Source: Sulfurimonas sp.
GTDB lineage: Bacteria > Campylobacterota > Campylobacteria > Campylobacterales > Sulfurimonadaceae
DNA: 64,000 bases
Assembly: GCF_029027405.1 (NCBI RefSeq)
Contig: NZ_CP093396.1
Coordinates: 2,491,497 to 2,555,496, forward strand
Direction of reading: 5' to 3'
Part shown: one piece after another, positions 53,076 through 62,551 of the stretch
Layout of the letters: the number at the start of each line of letters is the position of its first letter
How positions within the stretch are numbered: the stretch's first letter is position 1
The notes under the pieces: generated by a model
Told to the model about the DNA's origin: nothing
The model's database searches: none
Seen by the model: only the letters and a program-made list of their open reading frames with translations
Translations under genes and position numbers: made by a program

Positions 53076-53264
53076 CTAGTTTGGCACTGCTGTAATAGCA
53101 GTGTTGATTTTAGCAATATCTTTTTTAGCAATACGAAGTTCGCTAGTGTTATTTAATTGCATCATCTTTTGTTTGATTTTTAAAGTAAACAATTCTGTTT
53201 TCTTTTCTTTTAGCATTGCATTTAGCTCAGCTACTGTTTTATCTGCTAAATCAGAATATTTCAT
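53076..53264 (-). CDS. rpmC: 50S ribosomal protein L29
   Basis: 62 residues, two helices: [30 protein letters not shown] and [15 protein letters not shown]. It overlaps rplP by 14 bases. Confidence 0.96.
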   Translation of the reverse strand: MKYSDLADKTVAELNAMLKEKKTELFTLKIKQKMMQLNNTSELRIAKKDIAKINTAITAVPN

Positions 53265-53676
53265 TGCTCATCTCCGCAGTAATTATTTTTGTTTTGAATG
53301 GTAACTTGTGCATAGCAAGAGTTAATGCTTCACGAGCAATATCTTCTGGAATACCAGCCATTTCAAAAATGATACGACCTGGTTTAATATTCATTACCCA
53401 TTGATCAACTGCACCTTTACCTTTACCCATACGAGTTTCAAGAGGCTTAGCAGTTAATGGTTTAGCAGGGAATACACGAATCCAAATCTTACCATTTCTT
53501 TTTATGTGACGAGTTGCAGAAATACGCGCAGCTTCAATCTGACGAGAGTTGATACGACCAGCTTCTACAGCTTTAAAAGCGATGTCACCAAACGCTAATT
53601 TATAACCTGAACGAGCGTAACCACGGTTACGACCTTTCATTACCTTACGGTATTTTGTTCTTTTTGGCATCAACAT
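53251..53676 (-). CDS. rplP: 50S ribosomal protein L16
   Basis: 141 residues. [24 protein letters not shown] and [19 protein letters not shown] are signatures. It lies near the tRNA-binding region of the 50S. Starts 2 bases after rpsC. Confidence 0.98.
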   Translation of the reverse strand: MLMPKRTKYRKVMKGRNRGYARSGYKLAFGDIAFKAVEAGRINSRQIEAARISATRHIKRNGKIWIRVFPAKPLTAKPLETRMGKGKGAVDQWVMNIKPGRIIFEMAGIPEDIAREALTLAMHKLPFKTKIITAEMSNEIF

Positions 53677-53678
53677 AA

Positions 53679-54386
53679 CTATTCAGCCTTTTCACGTCTA
53701 GGAGCTCTCTTACGAGGACGCTCTTTTTTCTCTTCTGCTACTTCAATAGGAACGCCTTTAGTAAGAACTTCCCCTTTGAATATCCATACTTTAACACCGA
53801 TAATACCGTATGTAGTATGAGCTTCAGCAAAACCATAATCAATTTTTGCACGTAAAGTATGAAGTGGAACGCGTCCCTCTAAATACCACTCAGTACGAGC
53901 CATTTCAGCTCCACCAAGACGACCAGCAACTGCTACTTTAATACCTTTAGCACCAGAACGCTGTGCACCTTGCATAACTTTCTTCATAGCTCTTCTAAAT
54001 GCTACACGACGCTCAAGCTGAGTTGCTACATTTTCAGCAACTAATTGTGCTGATGTTTGAGCTTTTTTCTCTTCTTTAATATTAACAGATACTGCTTTAC
54101 CAATAAGCTTTTGAAGATTAGTTTTTAACTTCTCAATGTCTGCACCCTTTTTACCAATAATGATACCAGGACGAGCTGCAACTATAGTCACACGAAGTCT
54201 TTTAATTGTTCTTTCTATAATGATGTTAGCAACACCAGCATAGTATAGCTCTTTCTTCAAATATGTACGAATCTTGTAATCTTCACCTAAAGCTGCTGCT
54301 GCAGTTTTAAAATTAGGGAACCAACGGCTCTCCCAATTGCGATTGATACCAAGACGTAAACCAATAGGATTGACTTTATGACCCAT
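53679..54386 (-). CDS. rpsC: 30S ribosomal protein S3
   Basis: 235 residues. [23 protein letters not shown], a KH domain with the [19 protein letters not shown] loop, and a basic C-terminal tail ([13 protein letters not shown]). It helps form the mRNA entry site. Confidence 0.98.
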   Translation of the reverse strand: MGHKVNPIGLRLGINRNWESRWFPNFKTAAAALGEDYKIRTYLKKELYYAGVANIIIERTIKRLRVTIVAARPGIIIGKKGADIEKLKTNLQKLIGKAVSVNIKEEKKAQTSAQLVAENVATQLERRVAFRRAMKKVMQGAQRSGAKGIKVAVAGRLGGAEMARTEWYLEGRVPLHTLRAKIDYGFAEAHTTYGIIGVKVWIFKGEVLTKGVPIEVAEEKKERPRKRAPRREKAE

Positions 54387-54387
54387 A

Positions 54388-54705
54388 TTATTTACCCTCC
54401 ACTTCTACTAAGATATGTGCAGTTGGCTTACGGATTCCCGATGCCATACCGCGTGCTCTTGGGCGAAAACGCTTAAGAACAGGACCGTTATCAACACGAC
54501 ATGATGTTACAGTACAATCTTCAGCTTCCATACCACTATTAGCTACTGCAGATGCAAGAACCTTAGAAATAATTTTAGCTGCTTTGTTTGGTGTGAATTC
54601 TAAAGCTGCTAAAGCCTCTTCAGCATTCATACCTTGAATCTCTCTTGCGATAAGACGAGATTTAATTGGCGAAACACGGATAAACTTTAATAATGCTCTA
54701 GCCAT
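54388..54705 (-). CDS. rplV: 50S ribosomal protein L22
   Basis: 105 residues. [18 protein letters not shown] and the extended loop [20 protein letters not shown] that lines the exit tunnel are visible. Starts 2 bases after rpsS. Confidence 0.97.
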   Translation of the reverse strand: MARALLKFIRVSPIKSRLIAREIQGMNAEEALAALEFTPNKAAKIISKVLASAVANSGMEAEDCTVTSCRVDNGPVLKRFRPRARGMASGIRKPTAHILVEVEGK

Positions 54706-54707
54706 GA

Positions 54708-54983
54708 TTACACCTTCTTCTGAACAGAGCCCTTATGGCCCTTAAATGTACGAGTTGGTGCAAATTCACCAAGTTTATATCCAATGTGATTCTCTGAAAT
54801 AAATACAGGAATAAATTGGCGTCCGTTATGAACATTCATAGTTAGTCCAACCATATCTGGGCTAATCATAGATCTTCTTGACCATGTTTTTATAGGTTTT
54901 TTGTTCCCTTCAGCCTTAGCTTTAAGAACTTTTTTCATTAAATGATCATCAATGAATGGACCTTTTTTTACTGAACGAGCCAT
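54708..54983 (-). CDS. rpsS: 30S ribosomal protein S19
   Basis: 91 residues. [19 protein letters not shown] and [27 protein letters not shown] are diagnostic. It is 1 base from rplB. Confidence 0.98.
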   Translation of the reverse strand: MARSVKKGPFIDDHLMKKVLKAKAEGNKKPIKTWSRRSMISPDMVGLTMNVHNGRQFIPVFISENHIGYKLGEFAPTRTFKGHKGSVQKKV

Positions 54984-54984
54984 A

Positions 54985-55830
54985 TTAACCTACCCTTTTA
55001 GCATTTGGTTTACGGCGAGTAATAATTAATTTATCACTAGCTTTCTTACGACGAGTTTTAGCACCCTTCGTTGGTTTACCCCATGGAGTAACTGGATGAC
55101 GACCTGAGTTCGTTTTACCTTCACCACCACCATGTGGGTGATCAATTGGGTTCATTGCAGAACCACGAGTTTGAGGACGAATTCCTAAATGTCTTTGACG
55201 ACCAGCTTTTGCGATAACAATGTTACCAAACTCTTCGTTACCAACTGAACCAATAGTAGCTAGACATTCGCCTAATACTAAACGCATTTCAGATGAAGGC
55301 ATACGAAGAGAAACATACTTGCCATCACGACCCATAATTTGAGCAGAAGTTCCAGCAGCACGACACATTTGTCCGCCCTTACCAGTTTTAAGCTCAATAT
55401 TGTGAATCAATGTACCAACAGGTATATTTTTCAACTTCATTGTATTACCAGATTTAACATCTAAGCCATCTTCAGAAGAAGAGATAATATCACCAACAAC
55501 TAAACCTTTTGGTTGAAGAATATATTTCTTCTCACCATCAGCATAAGTAACAAGAGCGATTCGACAGTTTCTGTACGGATCATACTCAATAGCACTTACA
55601 GTTGCAGGAATATCAAATTTATTTCTTTTGAAATCAATGATACGGTAAAGTTTTTTAGCACCAGCTTGACGGTGACGAGATGTAATACGACCATTAGAAT
55701 TACGACCAGCATGAGCAGGAAGTTTCTTTAATAATGAACGAACACTTGCTTTAGCAGTAATATCACTACTATCAACATTTGTGTAAAAACGACGCGATGG
55801 AGTTATTGGTCTATAAGTTTTAATTGCCAT
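54985..55830 (-). CDS. rplB: 50S ribosomal protein L2
   Basis: 281 residues. [26 protein letters not shown] and the peptidyl-transferase region [24 protein letters not shown] are visible. It starts 1 base after rplW. Confidence 0.98.
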   Translation of the reverse strand: MAIKTYRPITPSRRFYTNVDSSDITAKASVRSLLKKLPAHAGRNSNGRITSRHRQAGAKKLYRIIDFKRNKFDIPATVSAIEYDPYRNCRIALVTYADGEKKYILQPKGLVVGDIISSSEDGLDVKSGNTMKLKNIPVGTLIHNIELKTGKGGQMCRAAGTSAQIMGRDGKYVSLRMPSSEMRLVLGECLATIGSVGNEEFGNIVIAKAGRQRHLGIRPQTRGSAMNPIDHPHGGGEGKTNSGRHPVTPWGKPTKGAKTRRKKASDKLIITRRKPNAKRVG

Positions 55831-55831
55831 C

Positions 55832-56113
55832 TTATACCGCCAAACTTTCTATTTGTGCACCCTCTGGTAACTTAACATAAAACTTTTTAAAGTCATTTTG
55901 TTTACCAGCAACACCACGGAATTTTTTAACTTTTCCGTTTTGATTAAGTGAGTTAATTTTTATTGGAACAATTCCAAAATACTCACGAAAAACCTCTTTA
56001 AGACCACTTTTAGTCATTCTAGGAGATGTTTGTACAACGATTACATTATCTTCTTGAAGTCCAAGTGTCTTTTCTGTATATAGTATAGATCTAATATCTG
56101 TAATATCTGCCAT
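55832..56113 (-). CDS. rplW: 50S ribosomal protein L23
   Basis: 93 residues. The short ferredoxin-like fold with [25 protein letters not shown] and [18 protein letters not shown]. At the tunnel exit it docks SRP and trigger factor. Overlaps rplD by one base. Confidence 0.95.
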   Translation of the reverse strand: MADITDIRSILYTEKTLGLQEDNVIVVQTSPRMTKSGLKEVFREYFGIVPIKINSLNQNGKVKKFRGVAGKQNDFKKFYVKLPEGAQIESLAV

Positions 56114-56727
56114 TATTTAGCCTCACCTACAAGATTTTCCCATACCGCTTTTTCGATCACTAATGAACGATAATTAGCAGCTAAATAAGCATTTAATTCA
56201 TTTGATTCAATTACATAAGTACTTGAAAGATTCTCAAACGCTAAAAAAGTTTTTTCATCTAAAAGAGATTTAACTATTAGTACATCTCTTTGATTTAGTG
56301 CTTTAAACAAAGACGCAGCATCTTTAGTTTTACCAGATGCTATCTCAATGCTATCAACGATGAAAAGACTACCGCGAAGTGCATGCTCGTTAAGAGCAAA
56401 GTTAAGAGCAAGTTTCTTTTGCTTTCTATTAACTTTAAGGTCATAATTACGATTGTTTTTAGAACCAAATGCTTTACCACCACCCACAAAGATTGGAGAA
56501 CGACGTGAACCAGCACGAGCGCGACCGCCACCTTTTTGAGCCCATGGTTTTTTACCACCACCACTTACTTCACTTCTACCTTTAGTAGTTGCTGTATTTG
56601 CACGCTGTGCAGCTTGAGCAGACTTAACATATAGATATAAGTTATGTGGGTTAATACCAGAAAAACTCTCTGGTAGTGCTAACTCAGATGCTTTTTCCAT
56701 TTTATCATTTAAAATAATTGCGCTCAT
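56113..56727 (-). CDS. rplD: 50S ribosomal protein L4
   Basis: 204 residues. The tunnel loop [36 protein letters not shown] is diagnostic. In other bacteria L4 also represses its own S10 operon. Overlaps rplC by one base. Confidence 0.97.
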   Translation of the reverse strand: MSAIILNDKMEKASELALPESFSGINPHNLYLYVKSAQAAQRANTATTKGRSEVSGGGKKPWAQKGGGRARAGSRRSPIFVGGGKAFGSKNNRNYDLKVNRKQKKLALNFALNEHALRGSLFIVDSIEIASGKTKDAASLFKALNQRDVLIVKSLLDEKTFLAFENLSSTYVIESNELNAYLAANYRSLVIEKAVWENLVGEAK

Positions 56728-57302
56728 TATTTAGCTACCTTTACACGACCTAATGAACCATTAGCTCCAGAAACTGAACCAGATACCGCAATGATATTGT
56801 TTTCAGCATCAAAAGATACGATTTCATTTTTTACACTATTTTGTACATTTCCGTAATGTCCTGGCATTTTCTTACCTTTCATTACACGACCTGGCCACTC
56901 TGCATTACCAATAGAACCTGTTCTACGACCCATTCTATGACCGTGAGATGCAGGACCACCACCGAAATTCCAGCGTTTCATTACTCCAGCAAAACCGCGA
57001 CCTTTAGTTGTAAAAGTAGATCTTAAAACTTTAGCATCTGCTAAAGGAGTTAAATCTAAATCTCCAGCTTCAGTGTTTGCAACTTCTAGAGTAGCAAAAC
57101 GGTTAAACTCAGATGAAAGGTTATATTTCTTTTGCTGACCTTCAATTGTTTTATTCATTTTTTTACCACTGTTGTAAGAAACAATAGCGATACCTTCATT
57201 AACTTCACATACTTTAGACTCTAAGACTCTTAATAGAGTAACAGCTTGACTTGGTACTGTGATTGTACGGCTCATACCGATTTTTTCAACAATATATTCC
57301 AT
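56727..57302 (-). CDS. rplC: 50S ribosomal protein L3
   Basis: 191 residues. [51 protein letters not shown] region at about 95-150 with the conserved Gln/His-rich core. It is 9 bases after rpsJ. Confidence 0.97.
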   Translation of the reverse strand: MEYIVEKIGMSRTITVPSQAVTLLRVLESKVCEVNEGIAIVSYNSGKKMNKTIEGQQKKYNLSSEFNRFATLEVANTEAGDLDLTPLADAKVLRSTFTTKGRGFAGVMKRWNFGGGPASHGHRMGRRTGSIGNAEWPGRVMKGKKMPGHYGNVQNSVKNEIVSFDAENNIIAVSGSVSGANGSLGRVKVAK

Positions 57303-57311
57303 AACCTACTC

Positions 57312-57623
57312 CTACTTATCCATAGAGCGAACTTCAACGTCCACTTCAGGTGCAAGATCAAGCTTCATTAGAGAATCAACAGTTTCTGGTGTAGCAGAAA
57401 CAATATCTATAACTCTAGCGTGAATACGAATTTCAAATTGCTCACGCGCTTTTTTGTTAACATGCGGAGATTTAAGAACAGTATATTTACGAATCTTTGT
57501 TGGTAAAGGGATTGGACCACGAATTTGGGCACCTGTACGCTTTACAGCCTCAACTATTGATGCTACTGATCTATCTAATACACGATGATCGTATGCTTTC
57601 AATTTTAAACGAATTTTTTCCAT
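57312..57623 (-). CDS. rpsJ: 30S ribosomal protein S10
   Basis: 103 residues. [36 protein letters not shown] is diagnostic; S10 is also NusE in antitermination. It is the first gene of the S10 operon, preceded by AAGGAAAAAC and by a hairpin in the leader. Confidence 0.98.
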   Translation of the reverse strand: MEKIRLKLKAYDHRVLDRSVASIVEAVKRTGAQIRGPIPLPTKIRKYTVLKSPHVNKKAREQFEIRIHARVIDIVSATPETVDSLMKLDLAPEVDVEVRSMDK

Positions 57624-57644
57624 GTTTTTCCTTCTAAAGAACTC

Positions 57645-57661
57645 GTTAGGTCTTGCCTAAC
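57645..57661 (-). promoter_or_regulatory. Leader hairpin of the S10 operon
   Basis: GTTAGG and CCTAAC, 6 pairs with a 5-base loop, 22 bases upstream of rpsJ. A -10-like TAAAAT at 57684-57679 on the minus strand would place the hairpin inside a leader about 50 bases long. Confidence 0.45.
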
Positions 57662-57745
57662 TATTTTAAGGGAGCGGAATTTTACCAAAATAAGTTCTTA
57701 TATTCAAGTATATTAGGGGCAAAAACTATAATTTATTGAAATTTA

Positions 57746-57760
57746 CTTCCTTTAAGGAAG
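57746..57760. promoter_or_regulatory. Palindrome in the divergent rpsJ / ATPase promoter region
   Basis: CTTCCTT-T-AAGGAAG, 7 pairs about a single central base, 14 bases downstream of a plus-strand TATAAT (57727-57732) and 20 bases before the ATPase start. The position fits an operator. Confidence 0.45.
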
Positions 57761-57779
57761 GAAATGATAAAATTGTCTT

Positions 57780-58844
57780 ATGCAAAATCTACTTCAAGAA
57801 TTATATAAAACTGATATTCATTTAGAAAAATTTCATTTTAGAAAAGCATTTATTGAAAATAAAAGTTATCAAATTAATGGAATTTCTCAATGTGGAAAGA
57901 GTAATTTAGTTAAAAATTATCTCTTAGGACTTAAAAAAAACTCCTACTTATATATAGATTGTAATGATATAAGAATAGATATAGATGATTTAAATGCAGA
58001 ACTTGCTAGATTTTGCAATCTAAATAAAATAGATATTTTAGTCTTAAATAACTACAAAACAGAAATAAAAATTGTTAATGTTACTCAGTTGATTATTTGT
58101 TGTGAAACTCATCTAAAACTAGATTTTCTTCAAACTATAACACTTTATCCTCTTGACTATGAAGAATTTTTGGCATATGAGCATAAATACGACTCAACAG
58201 CACTAAATCATTTCTTTCAACTTGGAGGCTTTCCGTCAATGCATAAACTCCACAATGATGAGAGAAACCTTCATATACAAAAGATACTCAAGCTTTCTTT
58301 AGATGCGATGGAGTTTGATATACTTGTATTTTGTGCAAAAATGATGGCTCAAAAACTATCTCCATTTTCTATATATGAACGCTTAAAACAAAGTAGAAAG
58401 ATATCAAAAGACAAACTATATAAATCTTTTGATACTCTGCATAAAAAAAACTATATACATCTTTTAGAAAAAGCGAACCATCCAAAAGCTACAAAAAAAG
58501 TATACCTTTGTGACATCTCTTTAAAATCTGCTCTTAGTCTTGATAAACACTTTGGAAGACTCTTTGAAAATATGATTTATTTAGAATTACTAAAGTCAGG
58601 AGTTAAATCCTTTTATGAAGATGGCATAGATTTTTATCTTCCTTCAAGTGATGAAGTGATTTTAGGAATGCCTTTTACAGATGAGAGAGCTTTGTTTAAA
58701 AAGATGGAAGCCATCGAAGCTTTTATATTTTCTTATGGCATAAAAAAAGTAACCGCAGTAACAATGAATACAGAAGGAAGTGTAAGTCACCCTTTTTCAA
58801 AGGTTGAGATGCTACCATTTGATATCTGGGTATTAGGAGATTAA
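57780..58844 (+). CDS. AAA ATPase-like protein of unknown role (DUF4143 type)
   Basis: 354 residues. The P-loop is NGISQCGKSNLV (about residues 39-50), and YLYIDCNDIRI and ILVLNNYK give a weak Walker B; LDFLQTITLYPLDYEEFLAYE is typical of AAA_14. A C-terminal part with FGRLFENMIYLELLKSG and DFYLPSSDEVI resembles the DUF4143 nuclease-like end. The same gene next to rpsJ and rnhB occurs in H. pylori (HP1321 region), from memory. A TAAAAT lies 6 bases before the ATG and no ribosome site is near, so the mRNA may be leaderless. Abuts rnhB. Confidence 0.7.
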   Translation: MQNLLQELYKTDIHLEKFHFRKAFIENKSYQINGISQCGKSNLVKNYLLGLKKNSYLYIDCNDIRIDIDDLNAELARFCNLNKIDILVLNNYKTEIKIVNVTQLIICCETHLKLDFLQTITLYPLDYEEFLAYEHKYDSTALNHFFQLGGFPSMHKLHNDERNLHIQKILKLSLDAMEFDILVFCAKMMAQKLSPFSIYERLKQSRKISKDKLYKSFDTLHKKNYIHLLEKANHPKATKKVYLCDISLKSALSLDKHFGRLFENMIYLELLKSGVKSFYEDGIDFYLPSSDEVILGMPFTDERALFKKMEAIEAFIFSYGIKKVTAVTMNTEGSVSHPFSKVEMLPFDIWVLGD

Positions 58845-59390
58845 ATGCTATGTGGCATCGATGAGGCAGGTCGTGGACCTATTGCTGGTGATTTAGTTAT
58901 GGCGGGTTGTATCTTAAACTCTCCCGTAGATGGATTGAATGATTCTAAAAAATTGACTGAAAAAAAAAGAGAATCTCTTTTTGAGTTAATCATCAAAGCA
59001 TCTAGCTACCATATAGTAAAGTTTTCTGCACAAGCAATAGATGCTGATGGCATCTCAAAGTGTTTAGCATCTGGACTTAGAGAAATTATGCAAAATTTAA
59101 AGTGTGATGAGTATCTATTTGATGGCAATACAACTTTTGGAGTTGATGGCTTAACTACGATGGTAAAAGCAGATGGAAAAGTTGCAGAGGTTAGTGCAGC
59201 ATCTATACTTGCAAAAGTTACACATGATAGAGATATTTTAAAAGAAGCTTTAAAATATCCCCAGTATCATTTTGAAAAACATAAAGGTTATGGAACTAAA
59301 CTTCATGTTGAGATGATAAAAAAATATGGATATTGTGAAATACACAGAAGAAGCTACAAGCTAAAAGCATTGCAAGGGACTCTGTTTTAA
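58845..59390 (+). CDS. rnhB: Ribonuclease HII
   Basis: 181 residues. CGIDEAGRGPIAGDLVMAGCIL holds the D-E pair and the GRG motif; LNDSKKLTEKKRE, YLFDGN and the ASILAKVTHDRD acidic site complete the set. It cuts RNA embedded in DNA. The start lies directly after the ATPase stop (TAAATG). It overlaps the convergent gene by 4 bases. Confidence 0.95.
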   Translation: MLCGIDEAGRGPIAGDLVMAGCILNSPVDGLNDSKKLTEKKRESLFELIIKASSYHIVKFSAQAIDADGISKCLASGLREIMQNLKCDEYLFDGNTTFGVDGLTTMVKADGKVAEVSAASILAKVTHDRDILKEALKYPQYHFEKHKGYGTKLHVEMIKKYGYCEIHRRSYKLKALQGTLF

Positions 59391-59938
59391 GCAACAGCTC
59401 CTGCATTAAGAGCTAGTATAGCCATTTTTTGCATGTGTTCAGTTATGTTTACTTTAGCATCTATAGCTTTTTTAAGCTCACCTAAAAAGTACTCTTTGGT
59501 TTTTTCATCTGCAATGTTAAATACATATAAAACCCATTCGCTATTAAGTTTTATATCTTCTTGCTCTTTTGTAACTTCAAAGACTCTGTATAGGTTAATA
59601 TTACTATGTTTTAGTAATTTTAAGGCACTAATGTAAAAAGATGGTACATCATAGTTTATAAGTGTTTCTAGTTCATTTTTTGGTATCGTTATTTCATTAT
59701 CAAAAGAATCCTTCTGACCAAGAACAAGGGCATCTCCAATTATAAGTTGCTCTCCTAAAAAGAAAGGCTCTTTTTCATTTGAGATAGCATCTGAATCACT
59801 ATATATAGTATGCTTATCGATAATAGAAAAATCATCAATAGAGATAGAATTAAAAAAACTATAAACAGTATTTGCCTGTATTTCTATATCTATCTCTTTT
59901 GCTTCTTTATTTTTCGGACTAATACTATATGCTTTCAT
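59387..59938 (-). CDS. Conserved hypothetical protein downstream of moeA
   Basis: 183 residues, no signal peptide or membrane segment. The N-terminus MKAYSISPKNKEAKEIDIEIQANTVYSFFNS and FFLGEQLIIGDALVLG look beta-rich; the C-terminal part is helical and ends NITEHMQKMAILALNAGAVA. It starts right after the moeA stop, so it is probably co-transcribed with the molybdopterin genes. I do not recognise the family and assign no function. Confidence 0.65.
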   Translation of the reverse strand: MKAYSISPKNKEAKEIDIEIQANTVYSFFNSISIDDFSIIDKHTIYSDSDAISNEKEPFFLGEQLIIGDALVLGQKDSFDNEITIPKNELETLINYDVPSFYISALKLLKHSNINLYRVFEVTKEQEDIKLNSEWVLYVFNIADEKTKEYFLGELKKAIDAKVNITEHMQKMAILALNAGAVA

Positions 59939-61150
59939 TTAAAAACTCTCCAATAAAATAACACTTACGAAAGTACCTTTTTCAAGGTCCCCATCATCTT
60001 GACTTGTAATCATTAAAGCACTAGAGTTTAAAAGATTTGTAAGTATTGCGGAGCTTCCAACTTTTTTATCTTTAAAGTTTACGAAGTACTCTCCATCTAT
60101 AAGTTCAACATTACAAGCACTAAACTCGCTAAGACGACTTCGTTTTGTAAAATCTTCACTAAGTTTTGCTTCTATCTTTTTATATGCTTCTTTAGTTCCA
60201 AGCATTTTTGAAACAAGAGGAAGTCCATAAAGTATAGAAGTAACTGTTGAAGAATATGCAAATCCAGGAAGAGCTAAAATAAACTTTCCATTTCTCTGTG
60301 CCACTATAATATGTTTACCTGGTTTTATCGCTACACCTTTGTAAACAATCTCCGCTCCAAGACGCGGAATAATATCTTTTACAAAATCATAATCTCCAAC
60401 ACTTACTCCACCTGTACTTATAAGAATATCAGCCGAGCTAAGAGCATTTTCAAATGTTTGCATAATTGAGTCTTTATCATCAGGGGCAACACCAAGTTGA
60501 ATAGAATCTGCTCCAGCTTGTTCAAACAAAGCACAAAGTGTATAATTGTTTGAGCTTCTTATTTGTGCAGGATTATCACTTTGCTCTCCAAGGTCTAAAA
60601 TTTCACTACCTGTTGAGATAACTGCAACTCTTGGTTTTAATGCAACTTTTACCATTACACAGTTTAAACCAGCCATAACACCTATCTCAGCAAAGCCTAT
60701 CTTTGTACCTTTTTGTATAAGAATATCTCCGCTACTGTAAGCTTCAGCAATTGGACGAACAGAAGAGGCAAAAGAAACCTTTTCATCAATGATGATTTTT
60801 CCATCATTCACACTTACATTTTCTATTTGTATAAGTGTATCTGTTCCTTCTGGCATTTTTGAACCTGTAAAAGTTTTAATACATTCGCCACTATTTACTA
60901 TTCTAGTTTCATTATGTCCTGCTGGATTATCTCCAAGAATCAAGATGCTATCTTCATCTAAATCTTCATGCTTAAGTGCATAACCATCCATAGATGCTGT
61001 TGGAAATTGAGGATCGTGAAACTCTGCTACTATATCCTCAGCTAAAATACGCCCTAGAGAAGAGCTAAGAGGTAAATTTTGAGTTCTTAAATTTCCAACA
61101 TCCAATAAATCCAACATTGTTTGACTTGTTTCATACGATAATAATTTCAT
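59939..61150 (-). CDS. moeA: Molybdopterin molybdenumtransferase
   Basis: 403 residues. EFHDPQFPTASMDGYAL, CIKTFTGSKMPEGTDTLIQIENV and ILISTGGVSVGDYDFVKDII are MoeA signatures; the C-terminal GFAYSSTVTSILYG fits. It inserts molybdenum into adenylylated molybdopterin. Its start overlaps moaE by 4 bases (ATGA). Supports molybdoenzymes such as periplasmic nitrate reductase. Confidence 0.95.
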   Translation of the reverse strand: MKLLSYETSQTMLDLLDVGNLRTQNLPLSSSLGRILAEDIVAEFHDPQFPTASMDGYALKHEDLDEDSILILGDNPAGHNETRIVNSGECIKTFTGSKMPEGTDTLIQIENVSVNDGKIIIDEKVSFASSVRPIAEAYSSGDILIQKGTKIGFAEIGVMAGLNCVMVKVALKPRVAVISTGSEILDLGEQSDNPAQIRSSNNYTLCALFEQAGADSIQLGVAPDDKDSIMQTFENALSSADILISTGGVSVGDYDFVKDIIPRLGAEIVYKGVAIKPGKHIIVAQRNGKFILALPGFAYSSTVTSILYGLPLVSKMLGTKEAYKKIEAKLSEDFTKRSRLSEFSACNVELIDGEYFVNFKDKKVGSSAILTNLLNSSALMITSQDDGDLEKGTFVSVILLESF

Positions 61151-61584
61151 TTTAAAATGCCACTCCCTTTTATAGCTGTTGATCTATCTTTGGCATAGAT
61201 GCGTTGCCCATCTTTTAAATCATATTTCCAAATAGGAGCAGATGCTTTAAAGTCTTCTACAAATTCATCTATAAACTCTAAGGCAACTCTTCTTTTTGGA
61301 GAAAAAACTGCTGCTATATAAGATGATTCATGAAGCATTACATCTCCACGAGAGTGAGCCATTTTTATAATCGCACCTTTTACTTTTGCTTTTTTTTGCC
61401 AAGAATTAAACCATTTTTGTAAAATAGGCTCGTATATATCAAAACTAAGTCCCTCTATTTCATCTTCACTTCTAACAGTTCCAACAAAAGGTATATAAGC
61501 CCCATAATTACTTGTTACTTCTTGCTCATACCAATCCTTTAAAATTGTTGGTACATCTAAAGAGCCATCATAAAGATTCAGCAT
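61147..61584 (-). CDS. moaE: Molybdopterin synthase large subunit
   Basis: 145 residues. YGAYIPFVGTVRSEDEIEGLSFDIYEP, the catalytic-site lysine region YDLKDGQRIYAKDR and FSPKRRVALEF(ID) are typical. It works with MoaD to add two sulfurs to precursor Z. It follows moaD by 3 bases. Confidence 0.95.
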   Translation of the reverse strand: MLNLYDGSLDVPTILKDWYEQEVTSNYGAYIPFVGTVRSEDEIEGLSFDIYEPILQKWFNSWQKKAKVKGAIIKMAHSRGDVMLHESSYIAAVFSPKRRVALEFIDEFVEDFKASAPIWKYDLKDGQRIYAKDRSTAIKGSGILK

Positions 61585-61587
61585 CTA

Positions 61588-61809
61588 TTAGCCTCCACAA
61601 ACGGGAGGAAGAAGTGCTACTCTATCTCCATCTTTTAAAACAAAATCTCTTGTGCTTACAAGTGTATCATTTACTGCAACCGCAGAAGTCTCTAACCACT
61701 CTTTCATCTGTGCATCATCTTGAAGTATATTTGCTAATTCATTTAAATTTGTAATATCTAACTCTAAAGGTTCTTTTTGTATCGGTCCTAAAAATTCAAC
61801 TCTTACCAA
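61588..61809 (-). CDS. moaD: Molybdopterin synthase sulfur carrier subunit
   Basis: 73 residues, ubiquitin-like, ending in the functional Gly-Gly (LLPPVCGG). It starts with TTG at 61809, with GGGAG 6 bases upstream. The thiocarboxylated C-terminus donates sulfur. First gene of the moaD–moaE–moeA–hypothetical operon. Confidence 0.92.
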   Translation of the reverse strand: MVRVEFLGPIQKEPLELDITNLNELANILQDDAQMKEWLETSAVAVNDTLVSTRDFVLKDGDRVALLPPVCGG

Positions 61810-61868
61810 GAATGACTCCCCAATATCTATTTATTTTAAGTGATTATATCAAAATAAGCTAAGGGGTG

Positions 61869-61874
61869 TATAAT
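61869..61874 (+). promoter_or_regulatory. -10 box immediately upstream of mqnA
   Basis: A perfect TATAAT ends 5 bases before the mqnA ATG, which predicts a transcript starting at or next to the start codon. AAGGGG at 61861-61866 would be a ribosome site 13 bases away if transcription began further upstream. Confidence 0.5.
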
Positions 61875-61879
61875 TTCGC

Positions 61880-62527
61880 ATGGTTTTTGGAAAAATAGAA
61901 TATTTAAATCTTTTACCTTTTCATGTGTTTATGAAACGCTTTACGAAAAGCAATCAGCAAAGTATGAGTATGCATTATAAAAGAGGAGTTCCTGCAAAGA
62001 TAAACAAAGAATTTTTATCTCATAGAGTAGATGCTGCTTTTATCTCTAGCATAAGTGCAAAAAATCATAACCACGTAAACTTGGGAATAATCGCAAAAAA
62101 AGAAGTTCTTAGTGTCTTAGTTGTCCCAAATGTAAAAAATGAAGCCGATATAGAGTCAGCTAGTTCTAATGTACTTGCAAAAATTTTAGATATCAAAGGT
62201 AAAGTTCTAATAGGTGATAAAGCTCTTAAGCATTACCTCGATAAAAAACCTTATATAGACTTAGCATCTCAGTGGAATTCTAGATACAAACTACCATTTG
62301 TTTTTGCTCTACTTTGCTATCACAAAGATAAGCGTTTATATAAAAATATTGAAGCACAATTCTTAAAACAAAAAATAAAAATCCCACAATATCTTTTAAA
62401 ATCAGCATCTATAAGAACAGGTATTTCAAAAGAAAATATACTTAACTATCTTTCATACATTTCGTATGACTTGGATTTTAAAGCAAAAAAAGGTCTTTCA
62501 CTTTTTTATAAAAAAAGTTCCTATTAA
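61880..62527 (+). CDS. mqnA: Menaquinone biosynthesis enzyme MqnA (futalosine pathway)
   Basis: 215 residues, shorter than the 270-290 of many MqnA proteins but in line with the short forms of Campylobacterota. The opening GKIEYLNLLPFHVF and the later VDAAFISSISAKN are family features of the solute-binding-like fold. It dehydrates chorismate to 3-enolpyruvylbenzoate for futalosine. Menaquinone is the respiratory quinone of this group. It stands alone at its 5' end and is followed after 24 bases by the cytochrome peroxidase gene. Confidence 0.8.
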   Translation: MVFGKIEYLNLLPFHVFMKRFTKSNQQSMSMHYKRGVPAKINKEFLSHRVDAAFISSISAKNHNHVNLGIIAKKEVLSVLVVPNVKNEADIESASSNVLAKILDIKGKVLIGDKALKHYLDKKPYIDLASQWNSRYKLPFVFALLCYHKDKRLYKNIEAQFLKQKIKIPQYLLKSASIRTGISKENILNYLSYISYDLDFKAKKGLSLFYKKSSY

Positions 62528-62551
62528 ATATTGTTTAGATAAAATGATATT

